Source: an uncultured Collinsella sp. (GTDB taxonomy: Bacteria > Actinomycetota > Coriobacteriia > Coriobacteriales > Coriobacteriaceae). Taken from it: DNA of 64,000 nt. The notes under the pieces were generated by a model that saw only the letters and a program-made list of their open reading frames with translations, made no database searches and was not told the DNA's origin. Each line of letters begins with the position of its first letter. Within the stretch, counting starts at the first letter, position 1. This document shows positions 42,210 to 49,273 of this stretch, one piece after another. The stretch spans positions 1 through 64,000 of the forward strand of contig CAUBVH010000005.1 of the NCBI GenBank assembly GCA_958439425.1. The letters run 5' to 3'. Made by a program: the position numbers and the translations under genes.

Positions 42210-44555
42210 ATGGAAACGCTTGAGCGCAACGAGTGGGCAGACGTTGCCCAACTGGTCGAGATCACGAGCGATGCTGTCATCATTTGTGAGCTCGACGGAA
42301 CCATTCTGCATGTGAATAATCGCTTACTTGGTTTGATGTGCGAGGAACGCGCCGACGTCATCGGTGGAGATGTTAAAGACGTCCTGTATTCGTCCGCTTT
42401 TGAACGTGCGACGGAACATCGTCTACCATTTGAAACTGATGGCTCCGAGAACGAACTGATGCTCAAGCTGAGTGACGGCTCTTTTATTCCCGTCTTGGTT
42501 CGTGCGGGCTCCGTAACGCCTCCACGCATCTTTGGGCGCCGCGCACCACGTGTCCTGGTGGCGCTTCACAGTATCGAAGAGCAGTATTCCCACGATCGTC
42601 AGCTCAAACGTGCGCTTTCGGAGCTTAGGGTGGCGAATAAACGCCTTTCGGGTACCCTTTCGGTCATTATGAGTACCGTGGGCTCCAATGAGCTCCCCAG
42701 CTTGCTCGATACCGTTTTGAATCAGCTCGTCGGAACGCTCGATGCCTCTGGAGCTGCGATTTATTTTTCTGAGAGCGGCGGCTTTAAGCTTCGCGGTGTT
42801 TCCAAGGAGCTGCATGACAGCTACCTGCCCGAGTTTTTGCCGTATGGCGCTGGCATTCCGACGTATGTTCTTCGCGAGTCGCGTGCCTGCCGCCTGTCGA
42901 TTCAGCAGGACCTTGAGGGCGACCGGGTTGCTTCGGGTATGTTCATGGATTTGGACAATCGTTCCAAGCACTTGCTGCGCGTGCAGGATATGCCCCCGTA
43001 TCGCAGCGAGATCTGTCTTCCCGTGTTTTACGGCACGCAGGTGCTCGGTGTGTTGGAGGTCGGTTGGAAACGTCCACAGGCGCCACTTGCCTATGACCTT
43101 AACGTGCTCGAGGTCATCTGCGATTACCTGTCTATTCAGATGGTCGGCATGGCGTCGAGCTTACGTTCGCGCCGCACGGCAGAACTTGGTCGTTCGCTCA
43201 ACGTGCTGCGCGATGAGCTTTTTACCTATCTTGATGATCCGGTCGCTGCTTCGCACGCCGTCTCGTCCGAAATCTGTGCCGTGCTCAATTGCCATTTTTG
43301 CCCCGTTGAGTACGATGCGGGCCTCGAAGCCTATGTTATCGATTTTGAGGGCGGTAGCCGTGTGGCGTTGCCGGGCGATCCAGAGTCACTCTTCTTTTCC
43401 GTCACGACGCCGGCGGCGCGCCTGGGGACATCTTCTGATGGGTTCGAGACATCGGTGCTGGGCGGGACGAGTGCCGACGATCTAAGGTACGTGCGCCTTA
43501 CACGTGTGGACGAATCCACGTCTATGGGTGCATGGTTGAGGGCCCACGGCCTACCGTGCCAGGGACTTTATGTCGACTCCGGCATCGAAGCAGGGCGCTA
43601 CCACTCGGAATCGGATGGCAAGCGAAGCAACGATGCGATCGTTCCTGCTGATATCGCCAAGGGGCCGACGAGGCGTGCTTTGCTGCTCCGCGATGGCAGC
43701 CAGGAGCCCATTGATGACCTCGAATACGACTACATGGTGCATTTGGCGCATGACTTTGAGTTGATTTATGAGGGCGAGTCTCAAAAGCGCGAAGAACGTC
43801 ATATTGCCCAGACGCTTCAGATTGGCATGAGAAATTCGCTTGGTGACGTTCCGGGTATCGCGACTGATTCGGTATACCTGTCAGCCACGAACTCTGCATT
43901 GGTCGGTGGTGACTTCTATACGCTCATCCGTCTTCCCGACGATTGCGCCGTCATGATCCTGGGCGATGTGTCCGGCAAGGGCATCGAGGCGGCATCCATG
44001 TCTGCACTCGTCAAGACGGCGCTGACGGCCTATGCCTGGGAGGGTGCGGGGCCTGCCCGCATGGCCCGCTCGCTCAATAGCATGCTCATGGGCTTTTCGA
44101 GGGTCGAGACGTTCGTGACGGCCTTTATCGCTAAGATTGACCTTAAAGCCGGGCGCGCTACCTATTGCTCTGCGGGACATCCTCCCACTATGGTCATCAG
44201 ACCGTCGTCGAAGCCGCTTGGCGGCGGAGAAACCCGAGGGGGAGAAGTGGAGCTCCTTGGGTGCCAATCGGGCGTGATCGGTGCCTTTGAGAGCATGGTC
44301 TACGAGACGGGCGCCTTTACGTTCGCTCCTGGTGACATGCTATTTATGTATACCGACGGAACGATTGAAGCACGTGATCGCTCGGGTGCTTTCTTTGGCG
44401 AACAGCGCCTTCGCGACCTTCTGCTCTCTGTCTCGGGTGAGGGCGTATCGGGCATTTGCGGCAAGGTCTTGGGCGAGCTTGACCGATTTACCGATTCGGC
44501 GCTGGACGATGACATTGCATTGGTGTCCCTTGAGTTTTTACGGGGTCGTTCATAG
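42210..44555 (+). CDS. PAS-GAF-PP2C serine phosphatase (RsbU/SpoIIE type)
   Basis: A 781-residue soluble signalling phosphatase. A PAS-like domain fills the first 110 residues (LVEITSDAVIICELDGTILHVNNR), a GAF domain follows at about 140-315, a less clear segment lies between 320 and 530, and a SpoIIE-type PP2C domain ends the protein. That domain shows the metal-site motifs GGDFY, GDVSGKG, SAGHPP, MYTDGTIEA and DDDIALV. Enzymes of this kind dephosphorylate an anti-anti-sigma (STAS) protein in response to a sensed signal. The likely partner is encoded next, 78 bases on. The ATG at 42210 follows GTGAGGT, and a tRNA terminator lies just upstream. Confidence 0.88.
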   Translation: METLERNEWADVAQLVEITSDAVIICELDGTILHVNNRLLGLMCEERADVIGGDVKDVLYSSAFERATEHRLPFETDGSENELMLKLSDGSFIPVLVRAGSVTPPRIFGRRAPRVLVALHSIEEQYSHDRQLKRALSELRVANKRLSGTLSVIMSTVGSNELPSLLDTVLNQLVGTLDASGAAIYFSESGGFKLRGVSKELHDSYLPEFLPYGAGIPTYVLRESRACRLSIQQDLEGDRVASGMFMDLDNRSKHLLRVQDMPPYRSEICLPVFYGTQVLGVLEVGWKRPQAPLAYDLNVLEVICDYLSIQMVGMASSLRSRRTAELGRSLNVLRDELFTYLDDPVAASHAVSSEICAVLNCHFCPVEYDAGLEAYVIDFEGGSRVALPGDPESLFFSVTTPAARLGTSSDGFETSVLGGTSADDLRYVRLTRVDESTSMGAWLRAHGLPCQGLYVDSGIEAGRYHSESDGKRSNDAIVPADIAKGPTRRALLLRDGSQEPIDDLEYDYMVHLAHDFELIYEGESQKREERHIAQTLQIGMRNSLGDVPGIATDSVYLSATNSALVGGDFYTLIRLPDDCAVMILGDVSGKGIEAASMSALVKTALTAYAWEGAGPARMARSLNSMLMGFSRVETFVTAFIAKIDLKAGRATYCSAGHPPTMVIRPSSKPLGGGETRGGEVELLGCQSGVIGAFESMVYETGAFTFAPGDMLFMYTDGTIEARDRSGAFFGEQRLRDLLLSVSGEGVSGICGKVLGELDRFTDSALDDDIALVSLEFLRGRS

Positions 44556-44633
44556 ACGACGCTGGGCGGGTTGAATCCGCACGGTTGGGGAAACGAATGC
44601 ATCGAGTGGGCTTTTTTGGGGAACCATGGTCGT

Positions 44634-45380
44634 ATGAATGAGTGGAATGACATAGCGGTTTTGACGCCACCGGGTGATGTCGACATCGCCTCGGTGCCCG
44701 TGCTGCGCCGACGGTTGGACAATTTGATCGACCGGGGCGTTCGTCGCGTTGTCATCAATTGCCAGGCCGTGGGCTTTATCGACTCGACGGGTTTGGCGTT
44801 TTTGCTTACACGTGCCAGAGAACTCATGAGGCGAGAGGGCCTGCTTTCGCTCGTTAACGCCTCCGATGAGGTCATCCGCTTTTTGGAGATTGCCCGACTT
44901 GTCGACATCCTCCATGTTGCGGGCTTCGCTCGGGAGTCGATTCCTGCCATTCCGGTGGGGGAATTGCCTCGCTGGAGCAAGAGTGTCGAGGTGCGCCAGG
45001 GTATCGAGAACCTTCCATACTATCGTCATCGTATTGCCGAGCTACTCGAACCGCTTCCCCTGAGGCGGGATGAGCGCTATGACGTCGCGTTGGCATCGGG
45101 CGAGGCGCTGGGCAACGCGTATGACCATGCGGGCGGTATCGGATGCATCCTGACGGTTCAGGCCTATGGCGATCGTGTCGTGATTGAGGTTGTCGACCGT
45201 GGGGCGGGCTATTCGATTGACGGGTCGAGTGAACCGGTTACGACTGAGGAGCGCGGGCGTGGGATCAAGCTCATGCGCATGTTAGTCGACAACGTGGAGG
45301 TTGCCCGTCGTACTGATGGTGCCGGTACGCGCGTTCGGATGGTAAAGCTGTTTAGCGGAACATTGGAATCGTGCGCCTAG
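44634..45380 (+). CDS. STAS domain fused to an RsbW-like anti-sigma kinase domain
   Basis: A 248-residue protein joining two normally separate partners. Residues 1-105 are a SpoIIAA-like STAS domain with the phosphorylatable Ser51 in FIDSTGLAFL. After a linker, residues about 130-245 are a GHKL ATPase of the RsbW/SpoIIAB type: N-box ALGNAYDHA (Asn161), G1 box VVDRGAG (188-192) and G2 region ERGRGIKLM. The preceding gene encodes the matching phosphatase. The start is uncertain: ATG 44634 lacks a good site, while an in-frame TTG at about 44613 or 44571 is possible. No sigma factor gene is next to it. Confidence 0.85.
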   Translation: MNEWNDIAVLTPPGDVDIASVPVLRRRLDNLIDRGVRRVVINCQAVGFIDSTGLAFLLTRARELMRREGLLSLVNASDEVIRFLEIARLVDILHVAGFARESIPAIPVGELPRWSKSVEVRQGIENLPYYRHRIAELLEPLPLRRDERYDVALASGEALGNAYDHAGGIGCILTVQAYGDRVVIEVVDRGAGYSIDGSSEPVTTEERGRGIKLMRMLVDNVEVARRTDGAGTRVRMVKLFSGTLESCA

Positions 45381-45434
45381 TAAATCGTTTTGGCATGTAT
45401 ATCTGCCAAGAGCATGTGGCGAACAACTTTTTTG

Positions 45435-45473
45435 AAAAAAGTACTTGCGTCTTTTGGGCAACTCGCGTAAATT
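45435..45473 (+). promoter_or_regulatory. promoter of the tRNA-Gly/tRNA-Cys cluster
   Basis: TTGCGT (45445-45450) and TAAATT (45468-45473) are 17 bases apart. The same A/T palindrome as before tRNA-Leu, CTTTTTTGAAAAAAGT, precedes it. Confidence 0.7.
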
Positions 45474-45485
45474 AATAACCCGCAA

Positions 45486-45561
45486 GCGGACATGGCTCAG
45501 TTGGTAGAGCACAACCTTGCCAAGGTTGGGGTCGCGGGTTCGAGCCCCGTTGTCCGCTCCA
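45486..45561 (+). tRNA. tRNA-Gly (GCC), copy 1
   Basis: Acceptor GCGGACA/TGTCCGC, anticodon stem CAACC/GGTTG around TTGCCAA (anticodon GCC), T arm with GGTTCGAGCC, and encoded CCA. 76 bases, identical to copies at 45713 and 46262. Confidence 0.97.
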
Positions 45562-45571
45562 TTGCATTTCC

Positions 45572-45595
45572 GGACCGTCTCAAGCGGTCCTTTTT
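45572..45595 (+). terminator. hairpin between tRNA-Gly and tRNA-Cys
   Basis: GGACCG (45572-45577) and CGGTCC (45585-45590), then TTTTT immediately before tRNA-Cys. It looks like a terminator, so either tRNA-Cys is made by read-through or the hairpin guides processing. Confidence 0.75.
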
Positions 45596-45596
45596 C

Positions 45597-45670
45597 GGCG
45601 AAGTGGCCAAGTGGTAAGGCAGAGGCCTGCAAAGCCTTTACCCCCGGTTCGAATCCGGGCTTCGCCTCCA
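45597..45670 (+). tRNA. tRNA-Cys (GCA)
   Basis: Acceptor GGCGAAG/CTTCGCC, anticodon loop CTGCAAA giving GCA, T arm GGTTCGAATCC, CCA encoded at 45668-45670. 74 bases. Confidence 0.96.
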
Positions 45671-45680
45671 GGCAACATCC

Positions 45681-45706
45681 GGGCGCTCCGGCGCCCGTTT
45701 TGTTTT
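45681..45706 (+). terminator. terminator of tRNA-Cys
   Basis: GGGCG (45681-45685), loop CTCCGG, CGCCC (45692-45696), then GTTTTGTTTT. Confidence 0.75.
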
Positions 45707-45712
45707 ACATAT

Positions 45713-45788
45713 GCGGACATGGCTCAGTTGGTAGAGCACAACCTTGCCAAGGTTGGGGTCGCGGGTTCGAGCCCCGTTGTCCGCTCCA
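45713..45788 (+). tRNA. tRNA-Gly (GCC), copy 2
   Basis: Identical in all 76 bases to copy 1, with encoded CCA. It lies 42 bases after tRNA-Cys and has no clear promoter of its own, so it probably depends on read-through. Confidence 0.97.
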
Positions 45789-45796
45789 AGCGCAAT

Positions 45797-45826
45797 AGCC
45801 CGACTACGACGGTAGCCGGGCTTTTT
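45797..45826 (+). terminator. terminator of tRNA-Gly copy 2
   Basis: AGCCCG (45797-45802) pairs with CGGGCT (45817-45822), with CTAC/GTAG pairs inside, followed by TTTTT. Confidence 0.85.
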
Positions 45827-45837
45827 CGTATCCATAG

Positions 45838-45975
45838 CTTGGGCTCGAACCCGAGAGGGAGCGAGCGTTAAGCAAACGCGGAGCGTTTGTAGCGAGCTGG
45901 CGAGGTCGCCGGCAGGCGGCCGAAGCCGGTGCGGACCCGCGAAGCGGATACGCGGACGCCCCGTTGTCCGCTCCA
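45838..45975. repeat. tRNA-derived remnant with GC-rich hairpins
   Basis: GCCCCGTTGTCCGCTCCA at 45958-45975 repeats the last 18 bases of tRNA-Gly (45771-45788), but the sequence before it is not tRNA. At 45838-45855 the minus strand reads like a tRNA T arm (CTCGGGTTCGAGCCC). Between them are GC-rich hairpins such as CAAACGC-gga-GCGTTTG. This looks like a scar of an integration or duplication event at the tRNA 3' end. There is no gene in it. Confidence 0.6.
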
Positions 45976-45983
45976 ACTATCTT

Positions 45984-46009
45984 ACGCGGTTCTAACGAAC
46001 CGCGTTTTT
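45984..46009 (+). terminator. hairpin with T-run after the tRNA remnant
   Basis: ACGCGGTT (45984-45991) and AACCGCGT (45998-46005) form an 8-bp stem followed by TTTT. Confidence 0.75.
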
Positions 46010-46020
46010 GTTGACGCTGC

Positions 46021-46124
46021 GCGAGCCCCGGATGCCCCATCTTGCCCCTCAATCGTCGGTCGCGTACATAAAGTACGCTTCCCTCCTCTTTCGCGGCAAC
46101 CTGGGGCACCCGGAGCCCGCTCGC
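46021..46124. repeat. imperfect 104-bp palindrome between tRNA-Gly genes
   Basis: GCGAGC...CCCGGATGCCCCA at the left (46021-46039) pairs imperfectly with TGGGGCACCCGGAGCCCGCTCGC at the right, split here as 46102-46114 and 46115-46124, with a 4-base difference in length. An inner hairpin GCGTAC-ataaa-GTACGC lies at 46062-46078. It resembles copies A and B in layout but lacks their internal boxes, so I do not place it in the same family. Confidence 0.55.
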
Positions 46125-46220
46125 TGTTGTGGCCGGGGGAGTGGGTCTTCCATTCTTTTCACTAATTGGTCGATCCGTCCCAAGGGGCCCGAGCTTTTTT
46201 CAATTATTCGAAAATAGTTC

Positions 46221-46249
46221 TTGCATTTGGGTGGATCATCCCGTATATT
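46221..46249 (+). promoter_or_regulatory. promoter of tRNA-Gly copy 3/tRNA-Val
   Basis: TTGCAT (46221-46226) and TATATT (46244-46249) are exactly 17 bases apart; an A/T-rich stretch (CAATTATTCGAAAATAG) precedes. The start point would be near 46256, just before the tRNA. Confidence 0.78.
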
Positions 46250-46261
46250 AAATCACCGCAG

Positions 46262-46337
46262 GCGGACATGGCTCAGTTGGTAGAGCACAACCTTGCCAAG
46301 GTTGGGGTCGCGGGTTCGAGCCCCGTTGTCCGCTCCA
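46262..46337 (+). tRNA. tRNA-Gly (GCC), copy 3
   Basis: Third identical 76-base copy, with encoded CCA. It is co-transcribed with tRNA-Val, which starts 3 bases later. Confidence 0.97.
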
Positions 46338-46340
46338 TTT

Positions 46341-46415
46341 GGGCGTTTAGCTCAGGGGGAGAGCGCTTCCCTGACACGGAAGAGGTCAGAAGTTCAAATC
46401 TTCTAACGCCCACCA
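46341..46415 (+). tRNA. tRNA-Val (GAC)
   Basis: Acceptor GGGCGTT/AACGCCC, anticodon stem CTTCC/GGAAG around CTGACAC (anticodon GAC), T arm GTTCAAATC, CCA encoded at 46413-46415. 75 bases. Confidence 0.96.
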
Positions 46416-46423
46416 AATGTTCG

Positions 46424-46462
46424 CAGCTCAGAGGCTTAGCCTCTGGGCTGTTTGTTTTTTTT
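46424..46462 (+). terminator. terminator of tRNA-Val
   Basis: TCAGAGGC pairs with GCCTCTGG (and CAG with CTG outside), followed by TTTGTTTTTTTT. Confidence 0.8.
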
Positions 46463-46501
46463 CGCCACCAAGTGCGCCGCCAAATAAGCCACCAAATATT
46501 G

Positions 46502-46676
46502 ATTCAAGGTCTGTACGCGATGATCTTCGCATCCCGTAGGGGTACCGGCAGATTGCATACGTCCTGGCCGATCGTGACCGCAACATGTTGGTCAAGCATT
46601 ATCTTTTGGATTTTTTTGGCGTGAGTGGCTTAGTTTTGGTAGGATTTGTCGGCGGCTTGACTAAGGGGGTTTTATA
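46502..46676 (+). pseudogene. possible short gene remnant after tRNA-Val
   Basis: The forward frame from 46502 reads DSRSVRDDLRIP, a TAG stop, then GYRQIAYVLADRDRNM and on to VLTKG-like residues before TAA at 46674-46676. There is no start codon with a binding site. Position right after a tRNA 3' end with repeats of that end suggests a decayed integrase tail, but the resemblance is weak and I would not name it. Confidence 0.2.
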
Positions 46677-46778
46677 ACTGCCATGCAGGTAGTCGTGTTG
46701 GTAACGTTTTACCGACTTGTCAAATACCCCTCATTTTTAATGCGTCTGCAAAATGACCAATTGCTTTGACCTGCAGAA

Positions 46779-46794
46779 ACACTATATGTTGTGT
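46779..46794. promoter_or_regulatory. NrdR box 1
   Basis: ACACTATATGTTGTGT is a near-perfect match to the known NrdR consensus (acaCwATATaTwGtgt). It ends directly at the -35 box of the nrdD promoter. NrdR is the ATP/dATP-sensing repressor of ribonucleotide reductase genes. Confidence 0.82.
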
Positions 46795-46823
46795 TTGACC
46801 CAAAAAAGAATACAGGATATAGA
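46795..46823 (+). promoter_or_regulatory. nrdD promoter
   Basis: TTGACC (46795-46800) and TATAGA (46818-46823) are exactly 17 bases apart. The -10 box lies inside NrdR box 2 and the -35 adjoins box 1, so NrdR binding would block RNA polymerase. Confidence 0.8.
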
Positions 46824-46825
46824 TG
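46810..46825. promoter_or_regulatory. NrdR box 2
   Basis: ATACAGGATATAGATG is a weaker match, keeping the C-w and ATATwG core. It is spaced exactly 31 bp from box 1, the three-turn spacing typical of tandem NrdR boxes. Confidence 0.65.
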
Positions 46826-47050
46826 CCTCTTTGTCGTATGATAGATGGCGGACAGAGAACGAAGACCTTAACTGCCTCTTTTGAACATGTCCTTGAGCCG
46901 CTTGATCGGCTCCTGGGAATGTCCGCATGGAGGCTTATGGTTTATCGAGAACACAGATTGCGCGACGGCGCCGCAAGACAGGGGCAAGCCCTGCCGGGCA
47001 TCGTTTGGCTCTGAAGCGCAATGAGACTACGATGCGAAAGAGGCAAGAGG

Positions 47051-49273
47051 ATGAAGATCATCAAGCGCAGCGGCACCGAGGTTGTCTTTGACATCGATAA
47101 GATCGTCAATGCTATCCGCGCCGCAAACTTGGAGGTCGAGGAGAGCTCTCGTCTAACCGACCGTCAGGTGGTTTACGCGGCACAAAACGTTGCCGAGGCA
47201 TGTGAAAATGCCGGGCACACCGTATCGGTCGAGGAGATCCAGGATCTGGTCGAGGACGAGATTATGCGTCTCGACTGCTATGAGGTCGCTCGCCACTACA
47301 TCATTTATCGCTATGTTCAGAGCCTGAAGCGCCAAAAGAACACGACCGACGACAAGATCCTGTCGCTGATCGAATGCAACAACGAAGAGGTCAAGCAGGA
47401 GAACTCTAACAAAAACCCGACCGTCAACTCCGTTCAGCGCGACTACATGGCCGGCGAGATCTCCAAGGACCTGACGCAGCGCGTGCTGCTGCCCCAGGAG
47501 ATCGTGGATGCCCACAACGAGGGCCTGATTCACTTCCACGATTCGGACTACTTCGCCCAGCACATGCACAACTGCGACCTGGTGAACCTGGAGGATATGC
47601 TCCAGAACGGCACCGTTATCTCGGGCACGCTGATCGAGAAGCCGCACAGCTTCTCGACTGCCTGCAATATCGCGACGCAGATTATCGCCCAGGTCGCCTC
47701 TTCCCAGTACGGCGGTCAGTCGATTTCGCTGACCCATCTGGCTCCGTTTGTCGAGGTGAGCCGTCAGAAGATTCGTGGCGAGGTTGCCCGCGAGCTCGAG
47801 GAGCTTGGCGTCTCTGCGTCTGCCGAGAAGGTCCGTGAGGTCGTTGAGGACCGCCTGCGCGATGAGATTCGCCGCGGCGTCCAGACGATTCAGTATCAGG
47901 TCGTGACCCTTATGACCACGAATGGCCAGGCGCCGTTCGTGACGGTCTTTATGTATCTCAATGAGGCCCGTACGCCCCAGGAGAAGCATGACCTTGCCAT
48001 GATTGTGGAGGAGACGCTTCGTCAGCGCTATGAGGGCGTTAAGAACGAAGCCGGCGTGTGGATCACCCCGGCGTTCCCCAAGCTCATCTACGTGCTCGAG
48101 GACGATAACGTTTACGAGGATTCCCCGTACTTCTACCTGACTCAGCTGGCTGCGAAGTGCACCGCCAAGCGCATGGTGCCCGACTACATCTCCGAGAAGA
48201 AGATGCGCGAGCTCAAGCTGTCGAAGGGCGAGACCGCCGGCAACGGCGATTGCTATACCTGCATGGGTTGCCGCAGTTTCCTGACGCCCGACCGTTCGGG
48301 CAACGGCTTTAACAATGTCGCCAATGCGCTGAACTATGACCCGACCAAGCCTAAGTACTATGGTCGCTTTAACCAAGGTGTTGTGACCATCAACCTGCCC
48401 GATGTCGCGCTGAGCTCGCATCAGGACATGGACAAGTTCTGGAAGATCTTCGATGAGCGCCTTGAGCTGTGCCATCGTGCCCTGCTGTGCCGTCATGAGC
48501 GCCTGATGGGTACGCTTTCTGATGCCGCCCCGATTCTGTGGCAGTACGGTGCCCTCGCCCGTCTGAAGAAGGGCGAGACGATCGACAAGCTGCTCGTGGG
48601 CGGATACTCCACCATTAGTCTGGGTTATGCCGGCCTGTATGAGTGCGTCAAGTACATGACGGGCCACAGCCACACCGAGAAGGAGGGCACACCCTTTGCT
48701 ATGGCCGTCATGCAGCGCATGAACGACAAGTGCGCCGAGTGGAAGGCTGAAAGCGATATCGACTTCTCGCTGTACGGTACCCCGCTTGAGTCGACGACCT
48801 ACAAGTTCGCCAAGTGCCTGCAGCGTCGTTTTGGCATCATCCCGGGCGTGACGGACAAGGGCTATATCACCAACAGCTACCATGTCCACGTGTCCGAGGA
48901 GATCGACGCATTCGACAAGCTCAAGTTCGAGGGCATGTTCCAGCAGCTTTCGCCGGGCGGTGCCATCTCCTACGTCGAGGTTCCCAACATGCAGGACAAC
49001 CTTAAGGCTGTCATTCGCGTGATGCAGTACATCTACGACAACATCATGTACGCCGAGCTCAACACCAAGAGCGACTACTGCCAGGTGTGCGGCTACGATG
49101 GCGAGATCAAGATTGTTGAGGACGATGGCAAGCTGGTGTGGGAGTGCCCCAACTGCGGCAACCGCGACCAGGAGAAAATGAACGTCGCTCGTCGTACGTG
49201 CGGCTACATCGGTACCCAGTTCTGGAACCAGGGCCGAACCGAGGAGATCCGCGACCGCGTGCTGCATCTCTAA
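47051..49273 (+). CDS. nrdD: anaerobic ribonucleoside-triphosphate reductase
   Basis: Class III reductase, 740 residues, which makes dNTPs using a glycyl radical and works only without oxygen. The N-terminal 95 residues are an ATP-cone (IIKRSGTEVVFDIDKIVNAIRAAN) for allosteric control. The reductase core carries the thiol Cys residues (CYTCMGCRSFL). The C-terminal end has a zinc site, CQVCGYDG...CPNCGN, and the glycyl-radical site RRTCGYIG. The ATG at 47051 follows GAAAGAGGCAAGAGG. The presence of this enzyme, and no class I or II reductase here, agrees with an anaerobe. Two NrdR boxes cover its promoter. Confidence 0.95.
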   Translation: MKIIKRSGTEVVFDIDKIVNAIRAANLEVEESSRLTDRQVVYAAQNVAEACENAGHTVSVEEIQDLVEDEIMRLDCYEVARHYIIYRYVQSLKRQKNTTDDKILSLIECNNEEVKQENSNKNPTVNSVQRDYMAGEISKDLTQRVLLPQEIVDAHNEGLIHFHDSDYFAQHMHNCDLVNLEDMLQNGTVISGTLIEKPHSFSTACNIATQIIAQVASSQYGGQSISLTHLAPFVEVSRQKIRGEVARELEELGVSASAEKVREVVEDRLRDEIRRGVQTIQYQVVTLMTTNGQAPFVTVFMYLNEARTPQEKHDLAMIVEETLRQRYEGVKNEAGVWITPAFPKLIYVLEDDNVYEDSPYFYLTQLAAKCTAKRMVPDYISEKKMRELKLSKGETAGNGDCYTCMGCRSFLTPDRSGNGFNNVANALNYDPTKPKYYGRFNQGVVTINLPDVALSSHQDMDKFWKIFDERLELCHRALLCRHERLMGTLSDAAPILWQYGALARLKKGETIDKLLVGGYSTISLGYAGLYECVKYMTGHSHTEKEGTPFAMAVMQRMNDKCAEWKAESDIDFSLYGTPLESTTYKFAKCLQRRFGIIPGVTDKGYITNSYHVHVSEEIDAFDKLKFEGMFQQLSPGGAISYVEVPNMQDNLKAVIRVMQYIYDNIMYAELNTKSDYCQVCGYDGEIKIVEDDGKLVWECPNCGNRDQEKMNVARRTCGYIGTQFWNQGRTEEIRDRVLHL

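Larger units (their letters stand above)
46416..47050 (+). other. gene-free interval between tRNA-Val and nrdD
   Basis: 635 bases. First comes the tRNA terminator (46424-46462), then repeats of the tRNA-Val 3' end (CCACCAA at 46466 and CCACCAAATATT at 46489-46500), then about 270 bases with a broken reading frame (46502-46676), then the NrdR boxes and promoter (46779-46825), and a leader of about 220 bases before nrdD in which I recognise no riboswitch. Confidence 0.6.

Noticed and set aside
45638..45976. Open frame antisense to the tRNAs, encoding NGARTRDPNLGKVVLYQLSH
   Set aside because: This is the well-known false protein translated from tRNA genes.
46823..47014. Open frame in the nrdD leader
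   Set aside because: No ribosome binding site and no recognisable protein; treated as 5' UTR.
47153..49267. Long antisense frame over nrdD (about 700 codons)
   Set aside because: No binding site, no domain, and nrdD on the forward strand has all family motifs.
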